The translations under genes were made by a program, and so were the position numbers. This document shows, one piece after another, positions 63,459-64,000 of a stretch of 64,000 bases of DNA. The notes below the pieces were generated by a model. It did no database searches. It had not been told where the DNA came from and saw only the letters and a list, made by a program, of their open reading frames with translations. Numbering within the stretch: position 1 is the first letter of the stretch; each line of letters starts with the position of its first letter. Origin of the DNA: Marivibrio halodurans (lineage in GTDB: Bacteria; Pseudomonadota; Alphaproteobacteria; UBA8366; Aestuariispiraceae). The stretch covers positions 248,001-312,000 of the forward strand of contig NZ_JAGMWN010000003.1 of assembly GCF_017963645.1 (NCBI RefSeq), read 5' to 3'.

Positions 63459-64000
63459 ATGGAAGGCACATTGAACTTTCCGAACGAGGCAAAGGCCGGC
63501 ACGTCGCCGACGCCGTCCAGGCAGGACGAGCGGGCGCGCCGCCTGGAGCGATTGACCCTGCGCAAGCCGCGCACGGAGGATGGGGCGGGCGTCAACGCGC
63601 TGATCGCCAAGTGCGAGCCGCTGGACGAGAACTCCGTCTACTGCAATCTCCTGCAATGCTCGCACTTCGCCGACACCTGCGTGGTGGCGGAATTGGACGG
63701 CGAGCTCGTCGGGTTCGTTTCCGGCTATGTCGTTCCGGAAAAGCCGGAGCATTTCTTCGTCTGGCAGGTGGCCGTCGCCGAGGAGGCCCGGGGCCTATCG
63801 CTCGCGAAACGCATGATCCTGGACATCCTGAGCCGAAACAGCCTGACGGGTGTGACGGAGCTTCATACGACCATCACTCCGGACAACGCCCCGAGCCAGA
63901 AGCTTTTCTCCTCCGTCGCGCGAACGCTCGAGACCGGCGTGCGCCGCAAGGTGATGTTCTGCGAGGAACAGCATTTCGACGGCGACAAGCCGAGCGAGAT
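63459..64000 (+). CDS. ectA: L-2,4-diaminobutyrate acetyltransferase EctA (3' end outside window)
   Basis: The first committed acetyltransferase of ectoine synthesis; it makes N-gamma-acetyl-diaminobutyrate from diaminobutyrate and acetyl-CoA. About 180 codons are present, starting MEGTLNFPNEAKAG. The GNAT fold shows in FVWQVAVAEEARGLSLAKRMI (acetyl-CoA loop), and the EctA pattern in LHTTITPDNAPSQKLF. The length here nearly reaches the family total (about 170-190), so little is missing. ectB and ectC are expected next to the right. Confidence 0.94.
   Translation, partial: MEGTLNFPNEAKAGTSPTPSRQDERARRLERLTLRKPRTEDGAGVNALIAKCEPLDENSVYCNLLQCSHFADTCVVAELDGELVGFVSGYVVPEKPEHFFVWQVAVAEEARGLSLAKRMILDILSRNSLTGVTELHTTITPDNAPSQKLFSSVARTLETGVRRKVMFCEEQHFDGDKPSE

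Overview
The window looks like chromosomal DNA from a motile, GC-rich alphaproteobacterium of the broad Rhodospirillales type, probably marine or halotolerant. The reasons are the alphaproteobacterial flagellar parts (FliX, MotE, a DUF6468 protein, a FlgJ with only the rod-binding domain), sigma-54-type promoters upstream of flagellar operons, a mostly cysteine-free DksA, and an ectoine gene (ectA) with its MarR regulator at the right edge. I see no prophage, insertion sequence, integrase or CRISPR array. Many long open frames lie opposite real genes because of the high GC content, and they were ignored.

Layout. 1-1.7 kb: a Rrf2-type Fe-S regulator and sufB (sufB cut by the left edge), both minus strand. 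1.8-11.5 kb: a minus-strand flagellar motor cluster, read right to left as fliL, fliM, a DUF6468 gene, motE, cheY, two MotB-like genes, a 1215-residue AMIN-like/TPR protein and a 62-residue ORF. 11.9-15.3 kb: the divergent flgF-flgG-flgA-flgH operon with a sigma-54-type promoter and an intrinsic terminator. 15.5-38.9 kb: housekeeping and metabolism: an AsmA-like giant, glnE, a peroxiredoxin, a DUF455 ferritin-like protein, rlmJ, a threonine synthase homologue, a GMC oxidoreductase with a LysR regulator, serB, a bacteriohemerythrin, rpsD, an EamA transporter, a Kef-type antiporter, a TrmJ-like methyltransferase and MTA phosphorylase. 39-44 kb: dksA and fliX, divergent from a second sigma-54-type flagellar operon, flgI-flgJ-flgN-flgK, which runs directly into a Gfo/Idh/MocA oxidoreductase.

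45-55 kb holds accessory metabolism: a GFA protein, a LysR regulator, a TauE/SafE exporter, tRNA-Ser(GCU), a DUF6644-like/DUF6152 pair, a DUF2336 protein, two SDRs, an M81 peptidase, a GNAT protein and trmFO. 55.4-62.5 kb holds xsc (sulfoacetaldehyde acetyltransferase) divergent from a four-gene PotDABC-like ABC transporter, probably a sulfonate or amine uptake and catabolism locus. 62.6-64 kb holds the EctR-like MarR regulator and ectA, facing each other across an AT-rich, palindrome-rich control region.

The most unusual features are the last permease of the xsc-linked transporter, which carries a roughly 180-residue C-terminal extension with an extra membrane segment, coiled coil and an exactly duplicated 12-residue motif; the large flagellar-cluster protein with AMIN-like repeats and TPRs beside two different MotB-like proteins and no MotA; and the control regions of the flagellar operons.
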